A stretch of DNA of 64,000 nt, from the NCBI GenBank assembly GCA_964468045.1, contig CAYXTO010000016.1, forward strand, positions 19,030 to 83,029, given 5' to 3'. The first letter of the stretch is position 1. Each line of letters opens with the position of its first letter. Below the pieces are notes generated by a model. It was not told the origin of the DNA. It did not search any database and worked only from the letters and a program-made list of their open reading frames with translations. The translations under genes and the position numbers were made by a program. Below are positions 8,761 through 17,816 of this stretch, piece by piece. Source of the DNA: JAWKXU01 sp964468045. Lineage in GTDB: Bacteria; Pseudomonadota; Alphaproteobacteria; Sphingomonadales; Sphingomonadaceae.

Positions 8761-9266
8761 CGGCCCCACCTTTCGGCATGTCGGGCGAGGGCATTTGCCA
8801 TCCTCGACGCGCGGTGCAGGAACCAAAGTCCTCCCCGCACAAGCGCGATCGGCGTCAGGACAAGAATGGCCGCCCGCATGAACAGGGGCATTTCCGGGAC
8901 GAGCAGGAACAGGCCGACGATGATCGAGGCCGCCGCCGCTTCGAGGCCCACGATCTGCCGAAAGCGCAGAGCCGCGATCCTCTCGTCCCGACCGGACGTA
9001 TATTCCATGGCAAGCGCGGAACGGGTCATGATCAGGAGCACGGCTTCATTCGAGCGATGCAGGCGTTCGACGTAGGCTTCCTGCGTCTCGCCCGGCAGGC
9101 GCGGGGCCATCCCTGGACGGATCAAAAGATTCTCCGGCCGTTTTCCGGGACGAGGAGGGATTTCGTCGATCCCGCCGTCGATCTGTCGGGCAAGCCAACG
9201 GATCATGTCGCCGATCAGCGGCCGGATCGACGACGGGTCGGGCGAGCCGGAGAAGCTGCCGTTCAT
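8757..9266 (-). CDS. Membrane protein of the conjugation operon with shared MNG-x-FSG N-terminus
   Basis: This 169-residue protein has the N-terminal motif MNGSFSGSPDPSSIRPLIG and a charged, probably cytoplasmic, helical region (20-110). Two adjacent membrane segments follow at about 113-148, then a short basic tail. The start at 9266 overlaps the upstream stop as ATGA and has GGAG seven bases ahead. An ATG two codons upstream is possible. No family is recognised. The N-terminal motif recurs in the next gene. Confidence 0.62.
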   Translation of the reverse strand: MNGSFSGSPDPSSIRPLIGDMIRWLARQIDGGIDEIPPRPGKRPENLLIRPGMAPRLPGETQEAYVERLHRSNEAVLLIMTRSALAMEYTSGRDERIAALRFRQIVGLEAAAASIIVGLFLLVPEMPLFMRAAILVLTPIALVRGGLWFLHRASRMANALARHAERWGR

Positions 9267-9676
9267 GCCCATCTCCGTGCCCTCCGCGTGACCAGCCAAT
9301 TCGGGATGCTGTCGATGATGCGGGCGATGCCGATCGCCAGCGCGGCGCCGGCAATTCCGGCACAGGCGATCAGCCCGGCCATGAGCGGCACTGGCAGCAC
9401 GCTGTCCGCGGCCCCGCACAAGCCAAGAGCGGCATAGGCCAGGGCGGTGATGACCGGCCCGGTGAAGGTTAGCAGGAGAGCGTGCCGCCGCCAGCGCTGG
9501 CGCTCGCTTTCTAGGATGGTCCATTGCGCATCGCGAACGGACGCGAGGAACCGGACCCGGTCGCCCAGTTCCCACTGGCAGCGGACCAGGTAGTCGTGAA
9601 GGGATTCGTCCGGCCTGCGCACGACGAGGGTCAGGCGCTCATTGCCGCCACTGGGCGGGAGTATGTCCAGCATCAT
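9263..9676 (-). CDS. Small membrane protein of the conjugation operon
   Basis: This 137-residue protein has a hydrophilic N-terminal half (1-65) with several Arg and Glu residues, then two membrane segments (about 67-88 and 95-120) and a basic C-terminal tail. The first of two ATG codons, at 9676, overlaps the previous stop as ATGA. It is the second of four small genes inserted between traC and traW. I do not recognise the family. The topology suggests an inner-membrane accessory protein, perhaps a replacement for TrbI. Confidence 0.62.
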   Translation of the reverse strand: MMLDILPPSGGNERLTLVVRRPDESLHDYLVRCQWELGDRVRFLASVRDAQWTILESERQRWRRHALLLTFTGPVITALAYAALGLCGAADSVLPVPLMAGLIACAGIAGAALAIGIARIIDSIPNWLVTRRARRWA

Positions 9677-9999
9677 CTTTTCCTCCTGAGTTTTGCGAGC
9701 AAGCGGCCCGCGGCCCCGGTCAGGCCGATGAGGATGAGCCCGGTCAGGAAACAGCCGCCGCCAACGATCGCCGCGCCGCGAAGAACGATGCCAGCGGGCT
9801 GTTCGAGCACCAGCCCGGCCGCGAGCACGAGCGATGCGATCATCACGGATTCGATGACCACCAGGCGGAAGCGCCAGCGCAATGCGTCGGCTTCCGCCCG
9901 TGCGGCGACGCGCGCCTCGATGATCCGCTCGATATCCTCATCCGGGCTCTCCACGAGCCGGAGCGGCAACTGGTCGGGGGAGGGGGAGCGCCGCGTCAT
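9673..9999 (-). CDS. Small membrane protein following traC
   Basis: This 108-residue protein has a charged N-terminal region (about 1-44) followed by two hydrophobic segments (about 46-67 and 71-97) and ends in a strongly basic tail. The ATG at 9999 overlaps the traC stop as ATGA, so it is likely coupled to traC translation. Its layout (hydrophilic head, two helices, basic tail) resembles the next gene product and may mark a family of related small subunits. No named family is recognised. Confidence 0.6.
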   Translation of the reverse strand: MTRRSPSPDQLPLRLVESPDEDIERIIEARVAARAEADALRWRFRLVVIESVMIASLVLAAGLVLEQPAGIVLRGAAIVGGGCFLTGLILIGLTGAAGRLLAKLRRKR

Positions 10000-12512
10000 G
10001 ACAGCGCGCTCCGCTTCAGCGGCGCTGCGTCATCGAAGGACGTGCCGATTATCCCGGCGGGATCGACGCCGGCGAGATCGCACACCGCTTCGAGCGGCGA
10101 GCGTCCGGCGCGGACCAGCGCCTCGAACGCGGCCACGTCTTCGGGCGCGGAGGTGTTGATCCAGTAGCTGAACGGATCGACGACGAGCCGGGCGATGCCG
10201 AGGCCAAGCGGGCTGTCGATGAAGACTTCCGAATAGTTCGGTTTGTTGTTGCGGACCGATTTCAGGAGGTCGAGGACGAAACCCGAATAGTCGAGGATCT
10301 TGTTTTCGACCGCCTTGTCATAGGTCGATCCCTGCAGGAGGAAGCGCGTCGCGGCATTTTCCAGGATCACCTGTCCCGTGCCGCCGAACAGCAGCAGATC
10401 GTTCATGCTCTGGAGAATGATGCCGAAGCTGCCGCGATATTTTCGGGCGCGGCGATAGCCCTGGCTGATCGCCTCGGCGAGGCGCGACAGGTCCTGGCCC
10501 TCTTCGCGGGTCATGAACTGCGCGGCTTCATCGCACAGCACGAAGCGGGGGCGATCACGGGCGGACAGGTAGAGTTCCTGCGTTACCGCGTTGATCACCA
10601 CCATGACGACCACGTTGAACAGGTCAGGCATGGCCTTCAGGCGCTCGAGTTCGAGCACCACGAATTCATCGTTCGAGATGTCGAACGTGCTGGGACCGTT
10701 GAAATAATGGCCGTAGGCTCCGTCCGACCCGAAATCACGCAGGTTGAAGGCCAATTCGCGCGCCGTGGGCACGAGGTGGTCGACCCGGTCGAGATCGGAG
10801 ACGGTGTTGGCCGGATAGGAGCCGAGCCATTCGCGCACCGCATCGATCCCGGCTTCCGCGCGGCCGCTCTCGATCGCCCATTGCACGGCGGACTTGAGCA
10901 GGTTCCATTCGGACGTGGTGACGCCCTTGCGCGTCCCGGCGTTGGCCATCTCCGCGACGATCGACACCGCCATCGAGATCGCGGACTCTCGATCGTCGCC
11001 GTCGAGAGCGAGCCCCAGGTCGAACGGATTGAGGACGAGATGCTCTTCGCCCAGATCGATGTAACGGCCCGAGCAGAGCGTGCAGAGCTTCTTGTAGCTG
11101 CCGCCGATGTCGATGATGCGGATGAGCGCGTTCTGCGCGAAATACTGCTGGCACAGGTTATTGAGCAGGAAGCTCTTGCCCGCGCCCGATTCCGCCGAGA
11201 CGATGAAGTTGTAGTTGTTGATACGCGGATCGAAGAGGTCGAGCGTGATGAGCTGCCCCTTGCGGCCCGTGTAGAGCAGCGCCGGCCGCCCGCCGCCCCG
11301 GAAATCGGTTTGGATCGGCGACATCAGCACGCCCGCGCGCACCGGCACGCGGAAATCGCGCTGCAGCATACCGATCGTGCGTCGCTCGGGGTACAGGCCG
11401 AAGGGCAGGCTCGCGGCCAGCAGGATCGGGTTGAGGTAGGATTCCTCCTGGACCATCCACGGCAGCGGTTCGCTCTCCCACAGCCGCTTGGCGCGCGCCG
11501 CCATCTCGCGGGCCTGATGGCGGTCGCGGCCGAACACCCACATGGTGGGGATTACCGAGACGAACCGGGTGTTTCCGGCCTCGTCCAGGATCCACCCGAT
11601 CTCTTCGATCTGCTTGCCGACCTCGACCGCGAAGGACCCCGCCGCCTTCTGCGCCGAGAGAATCTGCGCGCGCTTGTGGATCTCGAAGGCCGAGTGATCG
11701 AAGAGGACATTGAGCGTATAGAGGAACGGCCCGCCGATCTGGTCGCTGTCCTCGGACGACCCGCGCATGCCGCCGGTGAGACGATTGGCACGTTCGGCGG
11801 TGATCCGCCGCGGCGGCGACTTGGGCGTCAGACAGCGCGCCACCTGGTTGCCCAGATATACTTCCGGCCCGTCGAAGCGGAGCGCCGGCCCGGCATCGAT
11901 GATCTGGCGGCGCAGCGGCACGTCGGCGGTCTGGGTGAAGACGCCGGGCGCGGGCGCATGAACGCCGTTGAAAATGCGCCGGTAGAGCGAGATGATCTCG
12001 CTCGGCGCCATCGGGCGGATGCCGAGCTTGGCGAGCTGCTCCTCGATCTGGCGGCGCAGGTCGCTGTCCATCGGCGCGCGCGTCTTGACCGACAGGAATG
12101 CGCGGAAATCGCGGATCGGGATGCCATGCAGGGCCTTCAAGCCCATGGTGCCGGCGCGCAGATAGTCGAAGGTGCGCCGGGCCGAGGCCTGGATGAGCGG
12201 ATCGGGCCGTGTCTTGAGGTCGAGAAAGGCGTCGAGCGCATCGTCGATCAGCGGGTCGGCGAAACTCTGGAGCTGGAGGATCGTGCCTTCGGGAAAATTG
12301 ACGTTGAGCAGCCCCAGCAGCGCCTCATGGACATGGGCGAACATGTAGGGGGAGGGGATCAGCTCCCAGCTATAGCCCCAGCCATCGTCGATGGTGAGGA
12401 AGGCCTGTTCTTCCTCGACCCAGGCGGCGAGCGGAAGAAAATCGGAATAGCTGTCGCGCTCGACGCTGCGGCGCAGCCGCGCCAGCGTCATGCCCGATTG
12501 ATAGCTGGTCAT
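9996..12512 (-). CDS. traC: TraC, type IV secretion ATPase
   Basis: This 838-residue cytoplasmic ATPase is the VirB4-class motor for pilus assembly. The N-terminal TraC domain covers about 1-400. The P-loop ESGAGKSF is at 441-448 and the Walker B strand FVLCDE at 657-662. A RKYRGSFGIILQ segment follows, as expected for the family. The length agrees with F TraC (about 875). The start at 12512 overlaps the traV stop as ATGA, and the stop overlaps the next small gene. All motifs needed for ATP hydrolysis are present. Confidence 0.95.
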   Translation of the reverse strand: MTSYQSGMTLARLRRSVERDSYSDFLPLAAWVEEEQAFLTIDDGWGYSWELIPSPYMFAHVHEALLGLLNVNFPEGTILQLQSFADPLIDDALDAFLDLKTRPDPLIQASARRTFDYLRAGTMGLKALHGIPIRDFRAFLSVKTRAPMDSDLRRQIEEQLAKLGIRPMAPSEIISLYRRIFNGVHAPAPGVFTQTADVPLRRQIIDAGPALRFDGPEVYLGNQVARCLTPKSPPRRITAERANRLTGGMRGSSEDSDQIGGPFLYTLNVLFDHSAFEIHKRAQILSAQKAAGSFAVEVGKQIEEIGWILDEAGNTRFVSVIPTMWVFGRDRHQAREMAARAKRLWESEPLPWMVQEESYLNPILLAASLPFGLYPERRTIGMLQRDFRVPVRAGVLMSPIQTDFRGGGRPALLYTGRKGQLITLDLFDPRINNYNFIVSAESGAGKSFLLNNLCQQYFAQNALIRIIDIGGSYKKLCTLCSGRYIDLGEEHLVLNPFDLGLALDGDDRESAISMAVSIVAEMANAGTRKGVTTSEWNLLKSAVQWAIESGRAEAGIDAVREWLGSYPANTVSDLDRVDHLVPTARELAFNLRDFGSDGAYGHYFNGPSTFDISNDEFVVLELERLKAMPDLFNVVVMVVINAVTQELYLSARDRPRFVLCDEAAQFMTREEGQDLSRLAEAISQGYRRARKYRGSFGIILQSMNDLLLFGGTGQVILENAATRFLLQGSTYDKAVENKILDYSGFVLDLLKSVRNNKPNYSEVFIDSPLGLGIARLVVDPFSYWINTSAPEDVAAFEALVRAGRSPLEAVCDLAGVDPAGIIGTSFDDAAPLKRSALS

Positions 12513-13096
12513 GGCCGGGCCCCCGCATCATTCTGGCCATCGTCGGGGCGGTCCCTGACCTGTTCGAGCACGTTCGCGCGGGACGCGGGCGAAACCGGGG
12601 CGACAAGATAGTCGCCGACCACCCATTGCGGGCGCTCGACCAGCGAATAGACATAGCGCGGCATGTAGAGCCGGTCGGGCCGCTGGCGGTCGGCATAGGG
12701 CAGGATCAGCGTCCGGACCGAACGCGGGGGCTTGAGCATCGGCGTGACCGGCTGCTCGATCAGCCCCTGGAGCTCGCGATAGACGCTATCGCGATAACCG
12801 GCGAAGGCGCCCGACGTTGTTCCAGTGGAACCGCGCGCGGCCTTGCCGTCCCTGAGCAACTTCCTGTCCCTGGTGACCGCCGGATCGGACTTCGACGCGA
12901 CGCCCGCAACGGCATCGGCATAGGCCTTCTCAGGGTGGATGCACTGGCCGTGATCGTCGTTCTTGCAACTGAACTTCTCGCTATAGGGCGACATGATCGA
13001 GCCCATCGTCGCGCAGCCGCTCAGCATGAAGGCGGCGCAGACCGGAAGAAGCGGGGAGAGGGCGCGCGATCGGCGCGCGGGCGATAGAGGCCGCAT
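12509..13096 (-). CDS. traV: TraV, conjugal transfer outer-membrane lipoprotein
   Basis: From the chosen ATG at 13096 the protein has 195 residues, with a lipoprotein signal ending in the lipobox FMLSGC (Cys28). A short TraV-like segment with cysteines (FSCKNDDHGQCIHP) and a C-terminal region follow. TraV is the VirB7-like lipoprotein that anchors the TraB-TraK core complex in the outer membrane. An in-frame ATG at 13132 overlaps the traB stop as TGATG and would add 12 residues. I prefer 13096 because GGGAG lies just upstream and the signal peptide is then of normal length. Confidence 0.85.
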   Translation of the reverse strand: MRPLSPARRSRALSPLLPVCAAFMLSGCATMGSIMSPYSEKFSCKNDDHGQCIHPEKAYADAVAGVASKSDPAVTRDRKLLRDGKAARGSTGTTSGAFAGYRDSVYRELQGLIEQPVTPMLKPPRSVRTLILPYADRQRPDRLYMPRYVYSLVERPQWVVGDYLVAPVSPASRANVLEQVRDRPDDGQNDAGARP

Positions 13097-13131
13097 GGGC
13101 GATACTCCCTGTTGGATGAGGAGCCGGCGCA

Positions 13132-14445
13132 TCAGAACTTGCTTCCGGCGGTCGGCTTGATATCGAGGGTGACGCCCTCCTGGATCACGACCACGACGTC
13201 CTTCGCCGCGCCGACCTCAACGATCGGCCCCGCCTGGCGCGCGAGATCGAGATAGAAATCGGTGAGCTTCTCGGACGATCGCGACAGGCCGCCGGCGATG
13301 CCGGCCTTGGCGGCGTCGCCCGCATCGAGCGTGCGCACCGAACCCAGCGCCGAGGTCGAGACGTCGCCGACCGTATTCTGGACCGTATCGGCGACCCCGG
13401 TGATGGTCCCGGCGATGAACGCGCGGGCAAGGGCCGCGCCGGCGCGGGTGACGACCTTGCCGGAGAGGCCCTTCTTGCCGTCGGCGTCGACGAAGAAGCC
13501 CTTGATGGGCTGGTCGACCACCGAGCGTTCGTCGAAATCGACGCAAGAGAGGCTGACCAACTGGACTTCGACCCGTTCCTTCGCGAGGCTGCCGGTGGCG
13601 TTGCCGATGACGAAGCAGCCGGCGAGGTTGGCTTTGACGTCATTGGGCAGGACGGCGGGGGCTTGCACCCGCGCGATCAACGGTTCGGGATTGTTGGTCG
13701 CATCCCGGCTCGCCAGCGCATCGATCCCGGTCAGCAGCCGCGCCTTCATGAAACCAGGTGGCAAATAGATGGTCCGCGTCTTTTTTTTAGCGGCCTGTGC
13801 CCCATCGGCGGCCGCGACCGGACTGGTCGCGGCGCCGATCGCGCCCACGGTCTTCTCGACCGGCGGGGCCGGAGGCGCTGGCGGCGCGGCGGGCGGCGCG
13901 GGCGGCTTCGCGACGGAAGGATCGATGTCACCGGTCGCGGGCGGTTCGGGAAAGTCGGGAACCGAGCCGGGGATCGCCGGAGGAAGATCGCCGTCCAGCG
14001 CATGGGGCGGCGTGCCGGAACCGGGCGCGACCTTGCCTTCCTCGATGGCGGAGACGCGATCGCCGAGCAATTGCTGTCCATCAAGAATCTTCTGCAGGTC
14101 GCCGCGCAGCTTGACCTCTAGGCTGTCGCCGCGAAGCCCCGCGCCCATGTCGAGCTTCGAACTGGGCGATGGCGCGGCCTGCTCGGTCTTGTCGCCGCTG
14201 GCCGTGTAGAGGCCGAGCCCCAGCACGCCGATCGCACCGGCAACGCCAAGCTGCCTCAAACGCAGCTGCTGGCGTGCGGTCAGCGTTTGCCACCGCGTCT
14301 TGAGATCGAGCAGCGCGGGGCCGCGCGTATTCTCGCCAGGACGAGGGCGGTCCGCCTCATAGCCGTCGAGGTCGAGTTCCTCCGCGCGATCGGCAGGACC
14401 GCGCCCGCGGGGCCCGCGACCGCCGCGAGAGTCCCCGCCGCTCAT
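13132..14445 (-). CDS. traB: TraB, VirB10-like core complex protein
   Basis: This 437-residue protein has a charged cytoplasmic N-terminus, one membrane helix at about 67-82, and a predicted helical stretch at 105-140. A Pro/Ala-rich spacer (about 163-195) follows, then the TraB/VirB10 periplasmic beta domain from about 225, with YLPPGFMKARLLTG and a CFVIGNATGSLAKERVEVQL stretch. It spans inner and outer membranes and links TraK and TraV to the energy source. The start at 14445 overlaps the traK stop as ATGA. Length and domain order are typical. Confidence 0.94.
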   Translation of the reverse strand: MSGGDSRGGRGPRGRGPADRAEELDLDGYEADRPRPGENTRGPALLDLKTRWQTLTARQQLRLRQLGVAGAIGVLGLGLYTASGDKTEQAAPSPSSKLDMGAGLRGDSLEVKLRGDLQKILDGQQLLGDRVSAIEEGKVAPGSGTPPHALDGDLPPAIPGSVPDFPEPPATGDIDPSVAKPPAPPAAPPAPPAPPVEKTVGAIGAATSPVAAADGAQAAKKKTRTIYLPPGFMKARLLTGIDALASRDATNNPEPLIARVQAPAVLPNDVKANLAGCFVIGNATGSLAKERVEVQLVSLSCVDFDERSVVDQPIKGFFVDADGKKGLSGKVVTRAGAALARAFIAGTITGVADTVQNTVGDVSTSALGSVRTLDAGDAAKAGIAGGLSRSSEKLTDFYLDLARQAGPIVEVGAAKDVVVVIQEGVTLDIKPTAGSKF

Positions 14446-15224
14446 TGCCCGGCTCCCCGGCGAACGACGATCAGCCGCGCGGCTTCCCCGGCCTCGATAT
14501 TGCCCCGGTCGAGGGTGATCGCGAAGATGTTGGCGCCGAGCGCGCCGTCGAGAAAACCGCGTTCGTCGAGCTGCGCGCCGCCGGCGGCAGAGACCAGATA
14601 TTCCGATGCCGAGAGGCCGGACCCGTCGATTTCGATGCGGCGTCGTTCCTCCAGCGTGGCGCCCGGCAGCGTCGCGAGCCGGATCGGCCCGGATCGGGGC
14701 GCAACGCTGGTGAAGCTCGCCGGGATCCGGTCCTGGAGCATCGAGAGCGTGATCGAGACTGCACGCTCTTCTTCGACCAGGGGTCCTAGCAGTTCCTCAT
14801 TGGCGCGGGCGCGCTGGGGAGCGCCGGGCTGGAGCATCACCGTCTGCGCCGGAATATCCGACGGCTCGGCATAGAGCGCATAGACCGCGCCGTTGCAGGT
14901 GATGAAGAACTCAGACGGCACGGTGACGAAGCTGCGCGTCACCATCCCGGCGTCGTCGATCTCGCGAACGAGGAACTTGATCCAGGCGTCGGAACCGGCG
15001 CGCTCCACGGCGATCGCCTTTTCGGCGCTGAACCTGACGTCCTCGATTTCTCCGCCCGAACAGATGACATGGTTGATGTCGCGGTTTGACAGGCGGATCG
15101 TGCTGGTCTGGTCGGGCAGAACCATGATGGATTGCGCGGCGGCCGGAGCGGCAAGCGACAGGGCGAGCAGCATCAGGCTCGGCCGCGCGGACTTAGCGAG
15201 GCTGGACATCGAAATTTTCCTCAT
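14442..15224 (-). CDS. traK: TraK, VirB9-like secretin-type protein
   Basis: This 260-residue exported protein has a signal peptide (about 1-31, ending AAAQS). The TraK N-terminal motif follows, with SNRDINHVICSGGEIEDV, and then a beta-rich C-terminal half. TraK forms the outer-membrane ring with TraV and TraB. The frame starts at 15224 and overlaps traE by 32 bases; an internal ATG at 15209 is an alternative that shortens the n-region by five residues. Family length is about 240, so the protein is complete. Confidence 0.92.
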   Translation of the reverse strand: MRKISMSSLAKSARPSLMLLALSLAAPAAAQSIMVLPDQTSTIRLSNRDINHVICSGGEIEDVRFSAEKAIAVERAGSDAWIKFLVREIDDAGMVTRSFVTVPSEFFITCNGAVYALYAEPSDIPAQTVMLQPGAPQRARANEELLGPLVEEERAVSITLSMLQDRIPASFTSVAPRSGPIRLATLPGATLEERRRIEIDGSGLSASEYLVSAAGGAQLDERGFLDGALGANIFAITLDRGNIEAGEAARLIVVRRGAGQ

Positions 15225-15843
15225 TGAGGGCGGTCAGCCAGAAGCGGCCATTGTCGATCACGTAACGGATCCGAAGATTGCCCCGGAACTTGCGGATCAC
15301 CCCGCCGATCACCCGGACCTTCTCGACCGGCACGAGAATCTCGGTCCGGGTCCAGGTGACGGGCTGGTCGGGGCGGATATAGGTCGCGATCGAGAGCGTC
15401 GGATTATTGGCCAGTTCGTCGAGCAGCCGGTTGAGGCTGTCGCGCAGGCTGTTGTAGGTCGAGGGGTGCGTGATGCTCAGCAGTTCCTGGAACTGCCGAT
15501 CCGCGGAGTAGGCGGAGTAGGTGCCCGAGAGCGACACGACATTGCGCGTGATCGAGCGCAGATAGGCCTCGGACGGCTCGCCGCCCGTGACATAGAGGTC
15601 GCCGCCCGCGCCGTAGGGGACGATGATCGTCCGGGTGTTCTGGTTGGAGGTGTAGATCACCGTGCCCAGCACCGCCGTGATCCCGAACAGGCCGATGACG
15701 GCGAGCTTCAACAGCCGGTTCTCCTCGAACAGGTTGCTCGCCCCTTGCAGGTAGCGGTGGATGCCATAGCTGCCCGGCTTGCCGATCAGCGGATCGCGTG
15801 GGGGTGTGCCGGGGGATTTGCGTCCGAACATGGCCCGCCTCAT
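15193..15843 (-). CDS. traE: TraE, VirB5/VirB8-like inner-membrane transfer protein
   Basis: This 216-residue protein has a cytoplasmic head, one membrane segment at about 46-64 and a periplasmic domain containing WTRTEILVPVEKVRVIGG and a GNLRIRYVIDNGRFWL ending, as in TraE of F-type systems. It contributes to pilus assembly at the inner membrane. The ATG at 15843 overlaps the traL stop as ATGA; a second ATG four codons downstream is possible. Length agrees with the family (about 190-220). Confidence 0.9.
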   Translation of the reverse strand: MRRAMFGRKSPGTPPRDPLIGKPGSYGIHRYLQGASNLFEENRLLKLAVIGLFGITAVLGTVIYTSNQNTRTIIVPYGAGGDLYVTGGEPSEAYLRSITRNVVSLSGTYSAYSADRQFQELLSITHPSTYNSLRDSLNRLLDELANNPTLSIATYIRPDQPVTWTRTEILVPVEKVRVIGGVIRKFRGNLRIRYVIDNGRFWLTALNEENFDVQPR

Positions 15844-16106
15844 TCGTAGAACCGAGTCTGGGTCGGACCCGGATAGTTGGACCAGCGGACCAGGCCCCAG
15901 CGCCAGGCCATGTGCGGGATGAAGCCGCGCGGCTTGGTGCGGAGCCAGGGAACGAAAAGGAGAAGACCCGCGACGAGCGCCCAACCGAGCATCCCGCCCA
16001 CGATCACGGCGACGAAGATCACCGTGATCACGAGCACGAACTCGTCCGATCCGAACCACAGGATCTGGACGGGTTTGTGCAGATATTGGGGTAGCCGCTC
16101 GTCCAC
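15840..16106 (-). CDS. traL: TraL, small inner-membrane transfer protein
   Basis: This 88-residue protein has the TraL N-terminus (RLPQYLHKP) and two hydrophobic segments (about 21-40 and 44-60), followed by an RTKPRGFIPHMAWRWGL loop typical of the family. It is a VirB3-like inner-membrane component that acts with TraC. The start is a GTG at 16106 with an excellent AAGGAGGAGAA ribosome binding site upstream. No ATG lies in a suitable place. The longer in-frame ORF back to 16238 reads through a region with no TraL similarity. Confidence 0.92.
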   Translation of the reverse strand: MDERLPQYLHKPVQILWFGSDEFVLVITVIFVAVIVGGMLGWALVAGLLLFVPWLRTKPRGFIPHMAWRWGLVRWSNYPGPTQTRFYE

Positions 16107-16242
16107 GAGCCTTCTCCTCCTTGCGTCGTGACCTCCCTGCGAAGCTGGTTGAACTTCGGGGGTTGTCCCGCCAGTGCGCCTCATGCGCCCTGGCCCGTTG
16201 AGGTCCGCCGACCGCGCCCAGGCGCGGCGGCGGACCAATCCG

Positions 16243-16560
16243 TCAGATGACCATTCCGAATGTCTGGAGGATCGAGTCCGCCTTGATCAGGCAGACGGCC
16301 GCCACGATGGTCGGGATGCCGATCATGATGTTCGAGAAGAGCCTGCTCACGCCGAACAGGAAGGCCGCGACGCCGCCGACGAAGCCGAGCGGGCCTTTGA
16401 CCCCTTGATTGACCACGATATCGTAGATGTCGTAGCCGAGGTCGCCGGCCGCCGGCGCCGAGAAGGCGTGAGCCCCACCGGCCCCGAGCAGCGCGAGCAG
16501 GGTTACGGGAATGCCGACATTGGCGATTGAGGCGGATTGTCTGCCGAGTGTTTTCAACAT
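16243..16560 (-). CDS. traA: TraA-like conjugative pilin precursor
   Basis: This 105-residue precursor has a long signal sequence (about 1-38) ending AHAFSA. The mature part of about 65 residues contains two hydrophobic segments (about 60-75 and 80-98) joined by a short loop, which is the architecture of F-type pilins. It is the first gene before traL, as in the F plasmid. The ATG at 16560 has GGAG at proper spacing. The leading part of the longer ORF is rejected because it is Pro/Arg-rich and lacks the signal. Processing may involve the S26 peptidase in the same operon. Confidence 0.83.
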   Translation of the reverse strand: MLKTLGRQSASIANVGIPVTLLALLGAGGAHAFSAPAAGDLGYDIYDIVVNQGVKGPLGFVGGVAAFLFGVSRLFSNIMIGIPTIVAAVCLIKADSILQTFGMVI

Positions 16561-16741
16561 GCACTTGCTCCAGGGAAGATGGGCCGCTCCGGGGACTGCT
16601 TGCCGGCATCGATGAGGATCGCTGTCGGCCGACGGCGAGGCTGGACGGCCCGGTTCGGGTCCCGCCGCCGGCATTGGGATTTGCGCGGCAGCGGCAGAGC
16701 CGATGCACCGCGCGTTCGCGATGTGAGGAGCCGGAAGGCGA

Positions 16742-17524
16742 TCAGCGGCCGGCATTGGCGAGCGCCTTCTTACCGTCGAGGAACGCCTCGATCTCGGCCT
16801 GCCGGAAACCGGAAATCATCTGTCCGTCCGCGATCAGGGTCGGCGTGCCGGTGATGCCGGTCTTGCCGACGATTCCGGCATGCGCCTCGACCCTGGCCTT
16901 GCCTTCCGCGCATGTGCGCAAAGGCGTGGGCGCGGTTCCGGCGTAGATCGCCTTGAACGCCGCTTCCTTGTCCGGGGAGCAAAGGACATGCTCGGCCTTG
17001 GCGGCGGCCTCGGCGTGGATGCCGGAGACGAAGAAGATCAGGCGCCGCACCGGCTTGCCTTCGGCCGCTTTCGCCGCCCAGAAGCGGTCGAGCGCCCGGC
17101 AGTAGGGACAGTCGGGATCGGTGAACTCAATCACCGTGGGCGCGCCCGCCGGACCGATGGCGAGGGCCATGCCGGTGTCGATCCCGGCGAGTTTCTTCGC
17201 TGAAGCGGCGTTCTGCGCCAGCGCGGTGAGGTTCTGGCCGTTGCGGTCGTAGATTTCCGCGAACAACAGATGTTCGCTGTCAGGCGCATAGTAGATGATG
17301 CGGCCGCCCGCCGTCGCCTGATAGATCGGGCCCTTGACGGGCGCCGGCCCGAAATCCTCGAATTGCAGATTGACGAAGGTCTGCCGCAACTCGCTTTCGG
17401 CATCGCGCGCGGCGGCGGTAAGCGGATCGGCGGCTTGCGCGAACGCTGCGCCTTGAGCAGCGAGCAACAAGGGGAGGACGAGGGCTGCCGCACCAAACAG
17501 GCGGGTGGGCTTATGGATGTGCAT
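16742..17524 (-). CDS. DsbC-type periplasmic disulfide isomerase of the conjugation operon
   Basis: This 260-residue protein has a signal peptide (1-30, ending AFAQ), an N-terminal dimerisation-like region (about 35-110) and a thioredoxin domain with CPYC at 139-142 and a cis-Pro GTPT at 226-229. A second Cys pair at 182 and 205 matches the structural disulfide seen in DsbC homologues. It probably isomerises disulfides in TraN, TraU and TraH. The ATG at 17524 has AGGAGA seven bases upstream. It lies about 180 bp upstream of the pilin gene and 14 bases into the preceding ORF. Confidence 0.85.
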   Translation of the reverse strand: MHIHKPTRLFGAAALVLPLLLAAQGAAFAQAADPLTAAARDAESELRQTFVNLQFEDFGPAPVKGPIYQATAGGRIIYYAPDSEHLLFAEIYDRNGQNLTALAQNAASAKKLAGIDTGMALAIGPAGAPTVIEFTDPDCPYCRALDRFWAAKAAEGKPVRRLIFFVSGIHAEAAAKAEHVLCSPDKEAAFKAIYAGTAPTPLRTCAEGKARVEAHAGIVGKTGITGTPTLIADGQMISGFRQAEIEAFLDGKKALANAGR

Positions 17525-17816
17525 GCGATCTCTCCTGAAGAGTGCTGGCAGGGCGGGAGAGCAGGCGCGCATCGACATGCGTGCCCGACCCCACCGGGAT
17601 GTGCTCGGCAGTGACGGGTGCGGGCATCGACTCCATCCGGTTCGTCACGGCGGCGCGCAGAACGAACCCATCGACCGTCGCCACCACGATGCGCGGCTGC
17701 TCGGCCACCGGCGCGATAACTGTCTGTCGGCCATGTCCGCCGGGTCCGGCACAGGCTGTCGTCGTGACGATCAGTGTGCCCAGGGCAGCCGTCATCGCTT
17801 TGGCAATCGGCATCAT
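17511..17816 (-). CDS. Small exported protein at the head of the transfer operon
   Basis: This 101-residue protein has an N-terminal hydrophobic segment ending TTTACAG, which resembles but does not fully meet a lipobox, so it may be a lipoprotein or a simple secreted protein. The rest is a small domain with PRIVVATVDGFVLRAAVTNR, which could be beta-rich. It precedes the DsbC gene with a 14-base overlap. The start at 17816 is chosen because GGAG lies six bases upstream; ATGs at 17828 and 17813 are also in frame. Function unknown. First gene after the divergent regulatory region, it may be the first gene of the transfer transcript. Confidence 0.55.
   Translation of the reverse strand: MMPIAKAMTAALGTLIVTTTACAGPGGHGRQTVIAPVAEQPRIVVATVDGFVLRAAVTNRMESMPAPVTAEHIPVGSGTHVDARLLSRPASTLQERSHAHP

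Noticed and set aside
10707..12611. 634-codon open frame on the plus strand
   Set aside because: It is antisense to traC, with a translation dominated by Arg, Gly and Asp. TraC has both Walker motifs in the other strand.
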